A stretch of DNA of 64,000 nt, taken from the NCBI RefSeq assembly GCF_008642375.1, contig NZ_CP029194.1, positions 3,534,001-3,598,000 of the forward strand. The letters run 5' to 3'. Made by a program: the position numbers and the translations under genes. Below, piece by piece: positions 39,059-47,183 of the stretch. How positions within the stretch are numbered: position 1 is the first letter of the stretch; each line of letters starts with the position of its first letter. The stretch is from Streptomyces venezuelae (GTDB taxonomy: Bacteria; Actinomycetota; Actinomycetes; Streptomycetales; Streptomycetaceae). The notes under the pieces are model-generated. The model saw nothing but the letters and a program-made list of their open reading frames with translations. It was not told where the DNA came from and made no database searches.

Positions 39059-39715
39059 ATGCGCATCGTCATCGCTGGAGGACACGGACAGATCGCCCTG
39101 CGCCTGGAGAGGCTGCTCTCGGCGGGCGGACACGAGGTGGCGGGGATCATCCGCCGGCCCGAGCAGGGCGACGACCTACGCGCGGCGGGCGCCGAGCCGG
39201 TCGTCCTGGACCTGGAGTCGGCGTCGGTGGAGATGGTCGCCGCGGTGCTCCAGGGCGCCGACGCGGCGGTCTTCGCGGCGGGCGCGGGCCCGGGCAGCTC
39301 GGTGGACCGCAAGGACACGGTGGACCGCGCGGCGGCCGTGCTCTTCGCGGACGCGGCGGAACGGGCGGGCGTACGGCGCCATGTCGTCGTCTCCTCGATG
39401 GGCGCGGACGCGTCCCACCCGGGCGACGAGGTCTTCGACGCCTACCTCCGCGCCAAGGGCGCCGCCGACGACTCGGTCCGCGCCCGCACGGCCCTGGACT
39501 GGACGATCCTGCGCCCGGGCTCCCTGACGAACGACGCGGGGACGGGCCTGATCCGCCTGGAGGCCCACACGGGCCGGGGCCCGGTGCCGCGCGACGACGT
39601 GGCGGCGGTCCTCGCTGAACTCCTCGACACCCCGGCGACGGCCGGTCTGACCCTGGAGCTGATCAGCGGCTCGACGCCGCTCTCGGTCGCGGTGAAGGAC
39701 GTGGCCGGAAACTGA
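39059..39715 (+). CDS. NAD(P)-binding protein (atypical SDR)
   Basis: A 218-residue protein starting MRIVIAGGHGQIALRLERLL with an N-terminal Rossmann motif (GGHGQIA). VVSSMGADASHPG and LDWTILRPGSLT are the atypical-SDR (NAD-dependent epimerase-like) pattern. It begins at the end of the amidohydrolase-like gene (GTG 39053 is a second in-frame start), so the two are probably cotranscribed. Role unknown. Confidence 0.8.
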   Translation: MRIVIAGGHGQIALRLERLLSAGGHEVAGIIRRPEQGDDLRAAGAEPVVLDLESASVEMVAAVLQGADAAVFAAGAGPGSSVDRKDTVDRAAAVLFADAAERAGVRRHVVVSSMGADASHPGDEVFDAYLRAKGAADDSVRARTALDWTILRPGSLTNDAGTGLIRLEAHTGRGPVPRDDVAAVLAELLDTPATAGLTLELISGSTPLSVAVKDVAGN

Positions 39716-39728
39716 TCCGGAAACGAGT

Positions 39729-39760
39729 GAAGGTCCCCGGTGCAAGCACCGGGGACCTTC
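39729..39760 (+). terminator. Terminator before the AICE
   Basis: A perfect 14-bp stem (39729-39742 with 39747-39760) followed by TTC. It directly precedes the att repeat. Confidence 0.8.
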
Positions 39761-39761
39761 T

Positions 39762-39816
39762 TCGCGTGGCGACGCCAGGATTCGAACCTGGGTAGGCTAA
39801 GCCGACGGATTTACAG
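39762..39816. repeat. Far attachment repeat (55 bp)
   Basis: Identical to 55609-55663. It contains the tRNA-Tyr 3' half from the anticodon loop to the 3' end but lacks the 5' half, so it cannot make a tRNA. It marks the far end of the AICE. Confidence 0.95.
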
Positions 39817-39987
39817 ACTACTGACGTTGCGTCAAGTGCATAGTGGCTGACCTGCACTTGAACGACTCAGGCACTCCTGCCGAGAAGCTGTCGTCCATGC
39901 ACCGTCCAGGCAGCCCCCAGACTCTGGTCGAGGCGTCCCTACGCGCCCACTACCTTTCGACGGCGCAATGCGCTGAGATGGCGCGTC

Positions 39988-41064
39988 ATGAGACTACGCA
40001 CACGCCTCCGGGGGCGCTTGCAGAGACGGCCTCGCCAGTCCCACCGCTCGCCAGTGACCATGGCCGTAGTTCTAGGAGTTCCAGCAGCACTCGGCCTAGT
40101 CCTTCTACTACTGGGCCCTCTCACTTGGGTAATAGCTGGCGATTCCGTCAGGAATCTTGACGGTAAAGAGCAAGTCGACGCGTTGAACGCCACACGCCAA
40201 ACGGTGCTAGCAGCCACAGGAGGAATAGTTCTTGCACTTGGCTTGGCATACACTGCCCAGACTTATCACCTCTCCCAAAGGGGACAAGTGACCCAGAGAT
40301 TCAGCACAGGGGTCACTCAACTTTCTTCCGAAAAGCTCGAAGAACGACTGGGAGGGGTTTTCGCTCTGGAGCACATCGCAGCAGAGTCGCCACAAGAGCA
40401 CCTCACAGTCATCACCACACTTGCAACTTACGTTCGGGAGCACACACGCCGCAGCGGTCGCTCATATCCGTCACCCCCCGATACCACTGAGGACTGGGAA
40501 AGCCTGCTTCCAGAATGGGGCACCGAGCTCCCATCAGACATTCAGGCAGCCATGGAAGTACTCGCCCGCCGACCGGAAAGAACCGAACCTCGCCGCATTG
40601 ATCTACGGCACACGAACCTTTCCGGACTGATGATGCGAGAGTTCGAGTTCGAGTCGCGGCCCCGGCTCACCCGAATGTTCTTGACCTGGTGCGACCTGCG
40701 CCGCGCCGACATGCGGGGGGTCGACCTGAGGGGTTCAATCCTCAACACATCCGACTTGAGCGCTGCGTGGCTAGATCGCGCCCAACTTGCGGGCGTGCAA
40801 TTTTCTTCAGCCAGACTATGTGGTGCGAGACTAGGTGGCGCCGACATTCTCGGAGCTGATTTCTGCTTGGCCGACCTGAGAGATGTTTCGGGGCTAACAG
40901 CGGCACAGCTCTCAGGCGCAGTAATAGATGAAGCAACCAAGCTACCCGAAGAGCTCGAAAGGGATCCATGGGTAATTGCTCGGCGATCGTTCTGTCGCAC
41001 TTGGCGCGAAACTCATGGTGCGTTTTCAACGCCCCCGCCCACCCCTGCCCCGGCAGGGTGCTAG
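39988..41064 (+). CDS. Pentapeptide-repeat membrane protein (AICE cargo)
   Basis: A 358-residue protein next to the att repeat. Two membrane helices (about residues 25-50 and 70-90) are followed by a helical region (QRFSTGVTQLSSEKLEERLG) and then, from about residue 205, pentapeptide repeats of the A(D/N)LXX type (NLSGL, ADMRGVDLRG, ANLS-like). Codon use is less GC-biased than that of its neighbours, a sign of separate acquisition. Proteins of this design occur in mobile elements as accessory, sometimes defence-linked, genes; function here is unknown. Confidence 0.7.
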   Translation: MRLRTRLRGRLQRRPRQSHRSPVTMAVVLGVPAALGLVLLLLGPLTWVIAGDSVRNLDGKEQVDALNATRQTVLAATGGIVLALGLAYTAQTYHLSQRGQVTQRFSTGVTQLSSEKLEERLGGVFALEHIAAESPQEHLTVITTLATYVREHTRRSGRSYPSPPDTTEDWESLLPEWGTELPSDIQAAMEVLARRPERTEPRRIDLRHTNLSGLMMREFEFESRPRLTRMFLTWCDLRRADMRGVDLRGSILNTSDLSAAWLDRAQLAGVQFSSARLCGARLGGADILGADFCLADLRDVSGLTAAQLSGAVIDEATKLPEELERDPWVIARRSFCRTWRETHGAFSTPPPTPAPAGC

Positions 41065-41209
41065 CCGCCACCCGCTACGCGCAGACCCCGGGTAGGAGTC
41101 GGCAGGCTACCTGACCCTAAAATCTATTAGGCACGCATACAGCGGTTGCCGGCCACCTTGAACGCTGCCGTCCAGCGCCTGCGGGTGCGGAACTCAAGAG
41201 GAGACCCAC

Positions 41210-41656
41210 GTGGCAAATTCCAGCCCGCGCGGAACCTACCTGCTCATCGCGGCAGCGCTGCGTAAGAGGATCGAAGACGGTGAGGTGCGCTCTGCCCTGC
41301 CATCCGAGACTCAACTTATGGCAGAGCACTCCGTGTCCAGGAACACGATCCGCCGCGCTCTCAAGGTCCTGGCAGACGATCGCGTGATCAGGTCCACGCC
41401 CGGCGTCGGCTGGCAGGTGGGGGGAGGCAACGAGCAGCGGCCGCTTGCTGAACGCCTGATCGATCTCATCACCGAAGACTCTCTGGCGATCGGTGACGCC
41501 TACCCATCGGAGTCAAAGCTGTGCGAACGATTCCAGGTGTCCCGGACTGCCGTTCGCCGTGCCCTAGGCCAGTTGGAGGGGAGCGGTCTGCTTGAGACCA
41601 CTCATGGAAAGGGACGCAAGGTACGCGGTCTCCCAACCTCGCCTGAGCAGCCGTAG
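41210..41656 (+). CDS. Tandem GntR-type regulator (KorSA-like)
   Basis: A 148-residue protein from GTG 41210 with two consecutive GntR-type winged HTHs: LPSETQLMAEHSVSRNTIRR (about 31-50) and YPSESKLCERFQVSRTAVRR (about 101-120). AICEs and Streptomyces plasmids encode GntR-family Kor repressors that control tra and pra functions. Two DNA-binding domains in one small protein, with no ligand domain, suggest a duplicated domain. Confidence 0.75.
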   Translation: MANSSPRGTYLLIAAALRKRIEDGEVRSALPSETQLMAEHSVSRNTIRRALKVLADDRVIRSTPGVGWQVGGGNEQRPLAERLIDLITEDSLAIGDAYPSESKLCERFQVSRTAVRRALGQLEGSGLLETTHGKGRKVRGLPTSPEQP

Positions 41657-41667
41657 CCTTGGCGACC

Positions 41668-42237
41668 ATGGGGTCTACTGCGTGGGCGTACTCACTCTCC
41701 GAATCGCTGCTGTCCGAGCCGTTGCCGCGCCGCTGGGCGCATTCCCTCGGCGTCGCCAAGCGGGCCCGGTCCCTGAGTCCGATCCTGGGGCGGGACGCTG
41801 AGCTGCTGGAGGCCGCTGCCGTACTGCATGACATCGGCTACTCCCCCTCCATCGCCGCCACCGGCTTTCACCCGCTCGACGGGGCCCGGTTCCTCCGGGA
41901 CCAGGAGGGCGCCGACGAACGGGTCGTCCGGCTTGTCGCCCATCACTCCTGCGCGCTCCTGGAAGCCGAAGAGCGAGGGCTCCGGCAGGAGCTGGAGACA
42001 GAGTTCGCGCTGGAGCGGCCCGAGCTGGTGGACGCGCTCATCGTGTCCGACATGACGACGACGCCAGACGGCGAGCACACGACGCCGGCAGCCCGGCTGG
42101 ACGAGATCGTGCAGCGGTACGGCCCGGACACGATCGTCGGCCGGTTCATTCAGCGGGCGGCTCCGGAGATCCACGCCGCCAACGAGCGGGTGGAAGGGCG
42201 GATGGCCGCAGCCGCGGCGAACGCTCAGCCGATGTAG
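41668..42237 (+). CDS. HD-domain phosphohydrolase-like protein
   Basis: A 189-residue protein with the HD motif pattern: WAHSLGVAKRA (first His), AAVLHDIGYSP (the HD pair), VAHHSCALLE, and DALIVSDMTTT (last Asp). HD proteins of this size hydrolyse nucleotides or cyclic nucleotides. ATG 41668 is chosen (TTG 41659 is in frame). It is often found with a Nudix gene in AICEs. Confidence 0.7.
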   Translation: MGSTAWAYSLSESLLSEPLPRRWAHSLGVAKRARSLSPILGRDAELLEAAAVLHDIGYSPSIAATGFHPLDGARFLRDQEGADERVVRLVAHHSCALLEAEERGLRQELETEFALERPELVDALIVSDMTTTPDGEHTTPAARLDEIVQRYGPDTIVGRFIQRAAPEIHAANERVEGRMAAAAANAQPM

Positions 42238-42698
42238 GGCTCCCGGTGTGCCCGGTCCAGGCCGTGCCGCATGCGCAGCCGCATGGACGGGTGGATGTCC
42301 AGGTCATCGAGGTCCGCCGGGTCCACCCAGCGGACCTCTTTCGACTCGCTGCTCGTACGGAGAGAGCCACCAACCGGGTGGGCCCGGAAACAGATCGAGA
42401 ACTGCTGCCGCACCTCGCCGTCGTCGTACGCGAGCACGTGCTCAGGGTCGGTGTAGAGCCCGACGATGCCGTCCACCACCACCTTGACCCCGGTCTCTTC
42501 CTCCACCTCGCGCACGGCTGTGTCGGAGATCCGTTCGCCGATGTCGTGGCCGCCGCCAGGAAGCGCCCACAGGTCGTTGTCGGTCTTGTGGATGACCAGG
42601 AGTCGCCCAGCGCCGTCACGGACGACCACCGTCACCGAAGGCACCACCGAGTTGGCCTTCGGGGCCTTGGGGTCACGGAAGTAGTCGATCCGGCTCAT
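42225..42698 (-). CDS. Nudix hydrolase, possible Pif-like immunity protein
   Basis: A 157-residue protein with an intact Nudix box, GGHDIGERISDTAVREVEEE followed by TG. It overlaps the preceding gene's start (ATGA type), so it is translationally coupled to the XRE protein. In pSAM2, Pif, which blocks transfer between cells carrying the element, contains a Nudix motif. A Pif role is likely here from context but not shown. Its 3' end overlaps the convergent HD gene by 13 bases. Confidence 0.7.
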   Translation of the reverse strand: MSRIDYFRDPKAPKANSVVPSVTVVVRDGAGRLLVIHKTDNDLWALPGGGHDIGERISDTAVREVEEETGVKVVVDGIVGLYTDPEHVLAYDDGEVRQQFSICFRAHPVGGSLRTSSESKEVRWVDPADLDDLDIHPSMRLRMRHGLDRAHREPYIG

Positions 42699-43465
42699 GC
42701 GCTTGAACCTCCCAGGTCGGTGGGCGAGGAGATGGGCCGCGCGGTCTCCCAGACCCGCTCGATGCTCTCAGCGTAGGCATCGAACAGTTCGCCCCCGGGG
42801 ATGCGCTGAATGTGCAGGACCGGAGCCATGTACGCGCCCACGCCGTACAGGTGCCCGTTGGCCAGCATCTCGTCGTCGGCCCGGTAGATGGAGTTGTAGA
42901 GCGTCGTGGAGTGGAGCCGGAACTCCACGCCGGGGAGCCCGAACAACGGCGCGTAGTTGACCAGCGCGTTGCGAATCTTGCTCGCCATCGCGCCCCCGAT
43001 CCCCTCGTCGCCGCCTCGTACCGCGACCGCGGCCGAGTCGGGGTCTCCGAGCATGAACCGCACCGGGACGCCGGCCGCCGACTTCTCCTTGACGACCTGG
43101 TGAAAGGCAGCGTCCTCCGTGAGCCAGAAGCCCGAGTAGACCAGCACGTCGAAGTGCCGCGTGGCCCTGGCGTAGAGCTGCGGCCAGAGCCGGTTCGGCA
43201 CGACGGAGCGGTGCGGGTACAGCTGCACCAACTCCGCGTTGCCCGCTTCGGTGACCTCAGCAGACGTCCGCTCCTCCGGCCACAGGTAGGACATCTCGCA
43301 CTGCAGGAGCGAGGCCGCGGCGTACTTGAAGCGACGGTACGGCTGACGCTTGGGCTCATTGATCCAGCGCTCGACAGTCTTCGCCGAGACCCCCAGTCGC
43401 TCTGCGACTTGATCGAGCGTCATACCGCTCTCGATGATCGCGCCGCGTAGTCGCTCATTGGCCAT
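42695..43465 (-). CDS. XRE-family regulator with a C-terminal PLD-like domain
   Basis: A 256-residue protein. Residues 1-70 are an XRE-type HTH (MTLDQVAERLGVSAKTVERW). The rest is an alpha/beta domain with VLVYSGFWLTED and FRLHSTTLYNSIYRADDEM, which resembles the phospholipase-D-like sensory domain often attached to XRE regulators in actinobacterial elements. It is transcribed with the Nudix gene, divergent from the transfer genes. Confidence 0.65.
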   Translation of the reverse strand: MANERLRGAIIESGMTLDQVAERLGVSAKTVERWINEPKRQPYRRFKYAAASLLQCEMSYLWPEERTSAEVTEAGNAELVQLYPHRSVVPNRLWPQLYARATRHFDVLVYSGFWLTEDAAFHQVVKEKSAAGVPVRFMLGDPDSAAVAVRGGDEGIGGAMASKIRNALVNYAPLFGLPGVEFRLHSTTLYNSIYRADDEMLANGHLYGVGAYMAPVLHIQRIPGGELFDAYAESIERVWETARPISSPTDLGGSSA

Positions 43466-43877
43466 GTCGTGCTCTCCCCCCGACGGGACGACTTGGGACG
43501 ACTTTCACCGTAGCGAGTCGTCTCGGAGCCGTACATGCGCGGAGTCCAGCGTCTGCCCTGATCAAGCCAAGCTGGACACATCGAACGGGACGGACTCGCA
43601 AACCCCGAAGAACCAAGGGACTTGACGATGCGAATCCTTCTCAGCATGATGAGGAACAGGTAGTACATGTACCTCATGGGGCTTCGGTCCGGTGAGGTGT
43701 GCTGCCCACGAGTTCAGGGCGGGGACGCTGCAATCCCGCTAAAGGCCAGGTAGGACGCAATGGGCTTCGGCCCGACTGGCGAGGTGGCCCGGCGACCGCG
43801 AGCAACGGCCGGAGAGTGGGGACACAGGTCCCCCTTGCAGTGCTTCATCCCGTCCGACCCAACCCGAGGGGGCCTCG
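43466..43877. promoter_or_regulatory. Divergent intergenic region with a GTACATGTAC palindrome
   Basis: The region upstream of the XRE gene and of the transfer operon contains the perfect palindrome GTACATGTAC (43663-43672). A possible GntR or XRE operator. A plus-strand frame at 43760-44113 is open but has weak codon bias (see rejected items). I see no other certain gene in this stretch. Confidence 0.4.
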
Positions 43878-43952
43878 ATGTACCGACGAACGCTCTGGGC
43901 GCCGACCGTGCTGGACCGGCACGACGGCCACGCCCACACCGCGTCCTCCTGA
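43878..43952 (+). CDS. Possible 24-residue small protein
   Basis: A short open frame, ATG 43878 with GAGGGGG upstream, 24 codons of mostly GC-ending type (MYRRTLWAPTVLDRHDGHAH). It lies between the palindrome and the terminator at 44120. It could be a leader peptide or a small conserved AICE protein. Low confidence. Confidence 0.25.
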   Translation: MYRRTLWAPTVLDRHDGHAHTASS

Positions 43953-44119
43953 TCCGCCGCCGCTTCGGCGCACCGGGCTATCCGGTGATTCGCGGACGTC
44001 ATGCCACCCGCGCAGCGGTTGCTGCGGCCGGTTGCCTCCTCCGCCCGTCCGGACCCCGAACGCGGGGCGCCGTACGGACGGGGTCGAGGGGAGCCGGAGA
44101 TTCCTGGCTCTAACGGCGA

Positions 44120-44153
44120 GACCCCCCGGTGTTCGAGCACCGGGGGGTCGTTT
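44120..44153 (+). terminator. Terminator upstream of the transfer operon
   Basis: A perfect 12-bp stem (44120-44131 with 44138-44149), six-base loop, then GTTTC. It lies 33 bp before the first gene of the transfer operon, so it could end a leader transcript. Confidence 0.7.
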
Positions 44154-44185
44154 CGGGCCGTTCCTGTCTGAGAGGAACACACCCA

Positions 44186-44452
44186 ATGCTGTCCATCGCT
44201 GCACTTCAGGCCGCTGTTACGGCCACTCCGTTCGACGGTGAGCCGTCAGACGCGGAGCTGGACGCGATCGAGACCGAGATGCCGCTGATCCTGGCGGACG
44301 TCGAGCTGCTCGACGCGGTGATCAAGACGCTGGACCGTCCGGCCACCAAGCTGGACGAGCGGCGGATCCGCCGGGCCCGTCACCGGGTCGTGGCGGCCCG
44401 GCGGGACCTCACCAACCGCGCGGGCATGGTGCGGACGGGCGGTGCCGCGTGA
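44186..44452 (+). CDS. Small AICE protein (DUF6284-like)
   Basis: An 88-residue helical protein from ATG 44186 with GAGAGGA upstream. It contains SDAELDAIETEMPLILADVE and an Arg-rich helix (RRIRRARHRVVAARRDLTN). Proteins of this appearance often open the transfer gene cluster in Streptomyces integrative elements. Biochemical function unknown. The stop overlaps the start of the next gene. Confidence 0.6.
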   Translation: MLSIAALQAAVTATPFDGEPSDAELDAIETEMPLILADVELLDAVIKTLDRPATKLDERRIRRARHRVVAARRDLTNRAGMVRTGGAA

Positions 44453-44787
44453 GCCCGCTGACGCTGGCGGATCTGTCCGCCCCGCTGATGACCCTGCGGA
44501 TGCTGGGAGCGGAGTTCCCGCACCTGCCGGCGCCGTGCGTGACCGTCTCGACGGTCTACCCGGAGCGGTTGGAGCTGTCGTTCCACGATGACTTCGCCGG
44601 TTTCGAGGCGTGGCGCGAGGCCTTGAACATCGCTCCCGAGAGCGTCGTTCATCGTGTTCAGGTCGGCGGTCAGACCGGCGTGCTGCGCGTTCGCGCGACG
44701 TTCGCCGGGGCCGAGCTGGAGCTGACCGGCTACGCGAAGGTCCCGGCCCTGGAGCCGGTGCTTTCGGGGGCGGGGGCCGTGTCGTGA
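44449..44787 (+). CDS. Hypothetical AICE protein
   Basis: A 112-residue protein from GTG 44449, overlapping the genes on both sides by four bases. Mixed alpha/beta pattern (LSFHDDFAGFEAWREALNI). No recognised domain. Tight overlap indicates cotranslation with the SpdB-like gene. Confidence 0.6.
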   Translation: MSPLTLADLSAPLMTLRMLGAEFPHLPAPCVTVSTVYPERLELSFHDDFAGFEAWREALNIAPESVVHRVQVGGQTGVLRVRATFAGAELELTGYAKVPALEPVLSGAGAVS

Positions 44788-45788
44788 ACGGTGTTCAGAT
44801 CCGTTCAGCGGAGCGGGCCCTGTCGGTGGGCACGTGGCTGATCGTGTCCGGAGCGATGCTCTACTCGGTCCTCACGGTCACGCCGCTGATGGCCGCCCAC
44901 ACCGCTGACGAGTGGGACTGGACATCGCCGATTCTGCCGCTCGTGGTGGACGCGGCGGTCGTGATCGTGGTCCGCCTCGACTCCGTCCTCGCCCGCCTCG
45001 ACGGGCACGGCGGCAGGTGGCCCATCGCGCTTCGCTGGATGACCGGCTGCATGACCCTGGCGCTGAACGTCGCAGACTCCGCCCTGAAGAAAGACCTGGT
45101 CGGGGTGGCAGTGCACGCGGTGGCGCCACTGCTGCTGATCGTTACGGCTGAGACCGGCCTCGCCTACCGCCGGGCCATCACGAACGCGCTCACAGCCGTA
45201 CAGGAGCGTGAACGGGCCGAGCGTGAGGCGCGCGAGAGGGCGGCTGTCGAGCGGGCCGAGGCCGTCGAGAAGCGGGCCCGTGAGGCGCGGGAGTTCGAGG
45301 CTCGGATGGCGCGTGAACAGCGTGAGCACGAAGCCGCCCTTGCCCGTGAACAGTCCGATCGGGAAGAGCGCGCACGGCGTGAGGAGCGCGAGCGGGTCGA
45401 GGCCGTCGAGAGGGCGGAGCAGGCCGAGCGTGAACGCCGTGAGCGCGAGCGTGAACAGCAGCAGATCGAGCGTGAACGCCTTGAACGCGAGGCCGCCGCA
45501 CGCGCCGAGCGGGAGCGCCGGGAGCGGGAGGCGGCCCGGCTGCGTGAACAGCGCGAGCAGGCCGAGCGCGCCGAGCGTGAACGCGCTGAACTCCTCGCCG
45601 CCGGCGCCGCGAGCGGGAAGCAGTCGGAGGAGCTGGCCCGCAAGACCGTGGTCGCCGCCTTCCACGCAGGGGTGCCGGTGCGGCAGGCCGCCGAGCTGTG
45701 CGGCTGGTCCGTCGGCTGGGTCTCCACCCGCTACCAGGAACTCCGCGACAACGCCCCCGCCCGGTCCCTGGAAGGAGCCGCGCAGTGA
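44784..45788 (+). CDS. DUF2637-type membrane protein with long coiled coil (Spd-like)
   Basis: A 334-residue protein from GTG 44784. Residues 1-135 have four membrane helices of the DUF2637 type (TWLIVSGAMLYSVLTVTPLM, then LPLVVDAAVVIVV). Residues about 140-275 form a very regular Glu/Arg coiled coil (ERERAEREARERAAVE). The C-terminus is a short HTH-like segment (PVRQAAELCGWSVGWVSTRY). Such proteins are linked to plasmid spread within mycelium. The repeats make this stretch prone to slippage. Confidence 0.7.
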   Translation: MNGVQIRSAERALSVGTWLIVSGAMLYSVLTVTPLMAAHTADEWDWTSPILPLVVDAAVVIVVRLDSVLARLDGHGGRWPIALRWMTGCMTLALNVADSALKKDLVGVAVHAVAPLLLIVTAETGLAYRRAITNALTAVQERERAEREARERAAVERAEAVEKRAREAREFEARMAREQREHEAALAREQSDREERARREERERVEAVERAEQAERERREREREQQQIERERLEREAAARAERERREREAARLREQREQAERAERERAELLAAGAASGKQSEELARKTVVAAFHAGVPVRQAAELCGWSVGWVSTRYQELRDNAPARSLEGAAQ

Positions 45789-46015
45789 AGCTCTCCCCGA
45801 ACACCGCCCCGCCCGAGCCCGCCAACCTGCTGATCCGGTTCCACAACCAGACCGGGGCCGCCGTCGACGTCACCGGCAACCACAGCTCCTACTCCTGCCG
45901 GTGGTACTGCCACGGCTGCGGCGAGAAGTCCGGCGGCGACTACGTGAAGTACACCCGCAGCGCGGCGAACGAGCACGCCGTGGCCTGCCGGGCGTCCTAC
46001 CACCGGCTTTCCTGA
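45785..46015 (+). CDS. Small Cys/His-rich protein
   Basis: A 76-residue protein from GTG 45785 with CRWYCHGCGEKSGGDY and a later HAVAC, consistent with one zinc site. Overlaps the genes on both sides. Probable nucleic-acid-binding or accessory transfer protein; function unknown. Confidence 0.6.
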   Translation: MKLSPNTAPPEPANLLIRFHNQTGAAVDVTGNHSSYSCRWYCHGCGEKSGGDYVKYTRSAANEHAVACRASYHRLS

Positions 46016-46350
46016 TGGCGGGCCTGCCCGTCTACCGCTGGCGTCTGGCGCCGGAGGGGCTGGCGACGTTCCGGCAGCTCCGTGCGCTCGGGCTGCGGCC
46101 GGCCGGTCAGCCGGTCGTGGCCCAGCTCGAACGCCCCCGCCGTCGGCGCGACCCTCTGGTCGCGTTCCTGTACCGGGTCGACCTGGCGCTTCCGGTCCGG
46201 CCGATGACGCCCGCGCGGTGGGCGGCGCTGGAGCGGGCGAACGCGGCGCGGCGGGTCTGCCCGGAGTGTGGGCGGGACGCCGGATACCGGATCCCGTCCT
46301 CGCTCGGCATGTGCGTCCCGTGTGCGGACGCTCCCCACATCGCTGCCTGA
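46015..46350 (+). CDS. RRQRL-type zinc-binding AICE protein
   Basis: A 111-residue protein from ATG 46015 (TGATG overlap). It matches a family common in Streptomyces elements: YRWRLAPEGLATFRQLRALG near the start, LYRVDLALPVRPMTPARWAA in the middle, and a C-terminal zinc motif CPECGRDAGY with CVPCAD. Function unknown; always found in transfer gene blocks. Confidence 0.65.
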   Translation: MAGLPVYRWRLAPEGLATFRQLRALGLRPAGQPVVAQLERPRRRRDPLVAFLYRVDLALPVRPMTPARWAALERANAARRVCPECGRDAGYRIPSSLGMCVPCADAPHIAA

Positions 46351-46364
46351 CCTGGAGGTTTGCC

Positions 46365-46580
46365 ATGCAGAACACTCAGCGCCAGGGATCGCACATGTAC
46401 GTGCTGACCTTGCAGAACAGGCACGGTGCGACGTGCACGTTCACCGGTACCCACACCCCGCCTGAGGGGTGGACCCGGTTCGACGTGCACGACCAGCTCC
46501 GGGCCGAATCGGTCCGCAGCTACCCCTCCATGGAGGGCGCGACGGTCCTGTTCTTCTCCCTGGAGCCCAACACCCTCTGA
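46365..46580 (+). CDS. Small hypothetical AICE protein
   Basis: A 71-residue protein from ATG 46365 behind CTGGAGGT. Beta-rich (MYVLTLQNRHGATCTFTGTH). No family recognised. Confidence 0.55.
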   Translation: MQNTQRQGSHMYVLTLQNRHGATCTFTGTHTPPEGWTRFDVHDQLRAESVRSYPSMEGATVLFFSLEPNTL

Positions 46581-46659
46581 CCGGCACCGCCCCGTGGCCG
46601 CCTCGCCAATCGGCGCGGCGTCCACGTCCATCTCTCCGCACTTGTAAGGGAGTTGAGTC

Positions 46660-47166
46660 GTGTCCCGACGTTCCCGCCCTCGCACGGTGAAGGTGCCCCA
46701 GGGTGCCACGACCGTGCATATCCCGAGGCAGCGCGGCCGCCAGGCCGCCGCCCCGGTCGTCGTTCTCGTCCCCGAGCAGCCCCGCTCGCTCTCCGCCCGC
46801 GCCGCGCGGGTGGTCGGCGGCTGGGCGTGGCGCCACCGCGCCGCGTGGGCCCCATCCGGTTTCGCCGTTCTCGCCTTCGCGGTCACGGCCGTCGTGCACA
46901 TGATCGCGCCGTGGATGGCCTGGGTCCTGGCCGCCGCGACACTCGCGCCCGCCGCCGGCCTGTGGTGGGCCCGCCGCAAGCGCCCCGAGGTCCTCGGTGA
47001 GCGGCCCGCCCGCCTCCTCGCGCTCGCCGGGCTGACCACGGCCGCGCTCGGCTGGGCCGCCGGCATCGTGCACTTCGGCCCGCTCGCGGAGCTGCTGGCG
47101 TGGCTGTGGCTGCTGCTCGCCGCTGCCGCGCAGGTCTTCTGGATCGTCGTCCGTCGCTCGAACTGA
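46660..47166 (+). CDS. Membrane protein of the transfer block
   Basis: A 168-residue protein from GTG 46660. A basic N-terminus is followed by four hydrophobic helices (for example SGFAVLAFAVTAVVHMIAPW and LLAWLWLLLAAAAQVFWIVV). Probable Spd-like inner membrane protein that helps intramycelial spread. It lies 17 bp before the traA-like gene. Confidence 0.6.
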   Translation: MSRRSRPRTVKVPQGATTVHIPRQRGRQAAAPVVVLVPEQPRSLSARAARVVGGWAWRHRAAWAPSGFAVLAFAVTAVVHMIAPWMAWVLAAATLAPAAGLWWARRKRPEVLGERPARLLALAGLTTAALGWAAGIVHFGPLAELLAWLWLLLAAAAQVFWIVVRRSN

Positions 47167-47183
47167 CCTGAGGAGATCCCGTC

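Noticed and set aside
39762..39843. Possible second tRNA-Tyr gene
   Set aside because: Only the 3' half matches; after the anticodon loop the sequence departs, so no cloverleaf can form. It is the att repeat.
39843..40160. 105-codon plus-strand frame at the AICE edge
   Set aside because: Ser/Pro-rich with no family resemblance, and most of it overlaps the pentapeptide-repeat gene in a different frame.
43760..44113. 117-codon plus-strand frame before the transfer operon
   Set aside because: It ends just before a terminator, which is suggestive, but third codon positions are not GC-biased like its neighbours and no ribosome site or family is seen. Kept as an open question rather than called.
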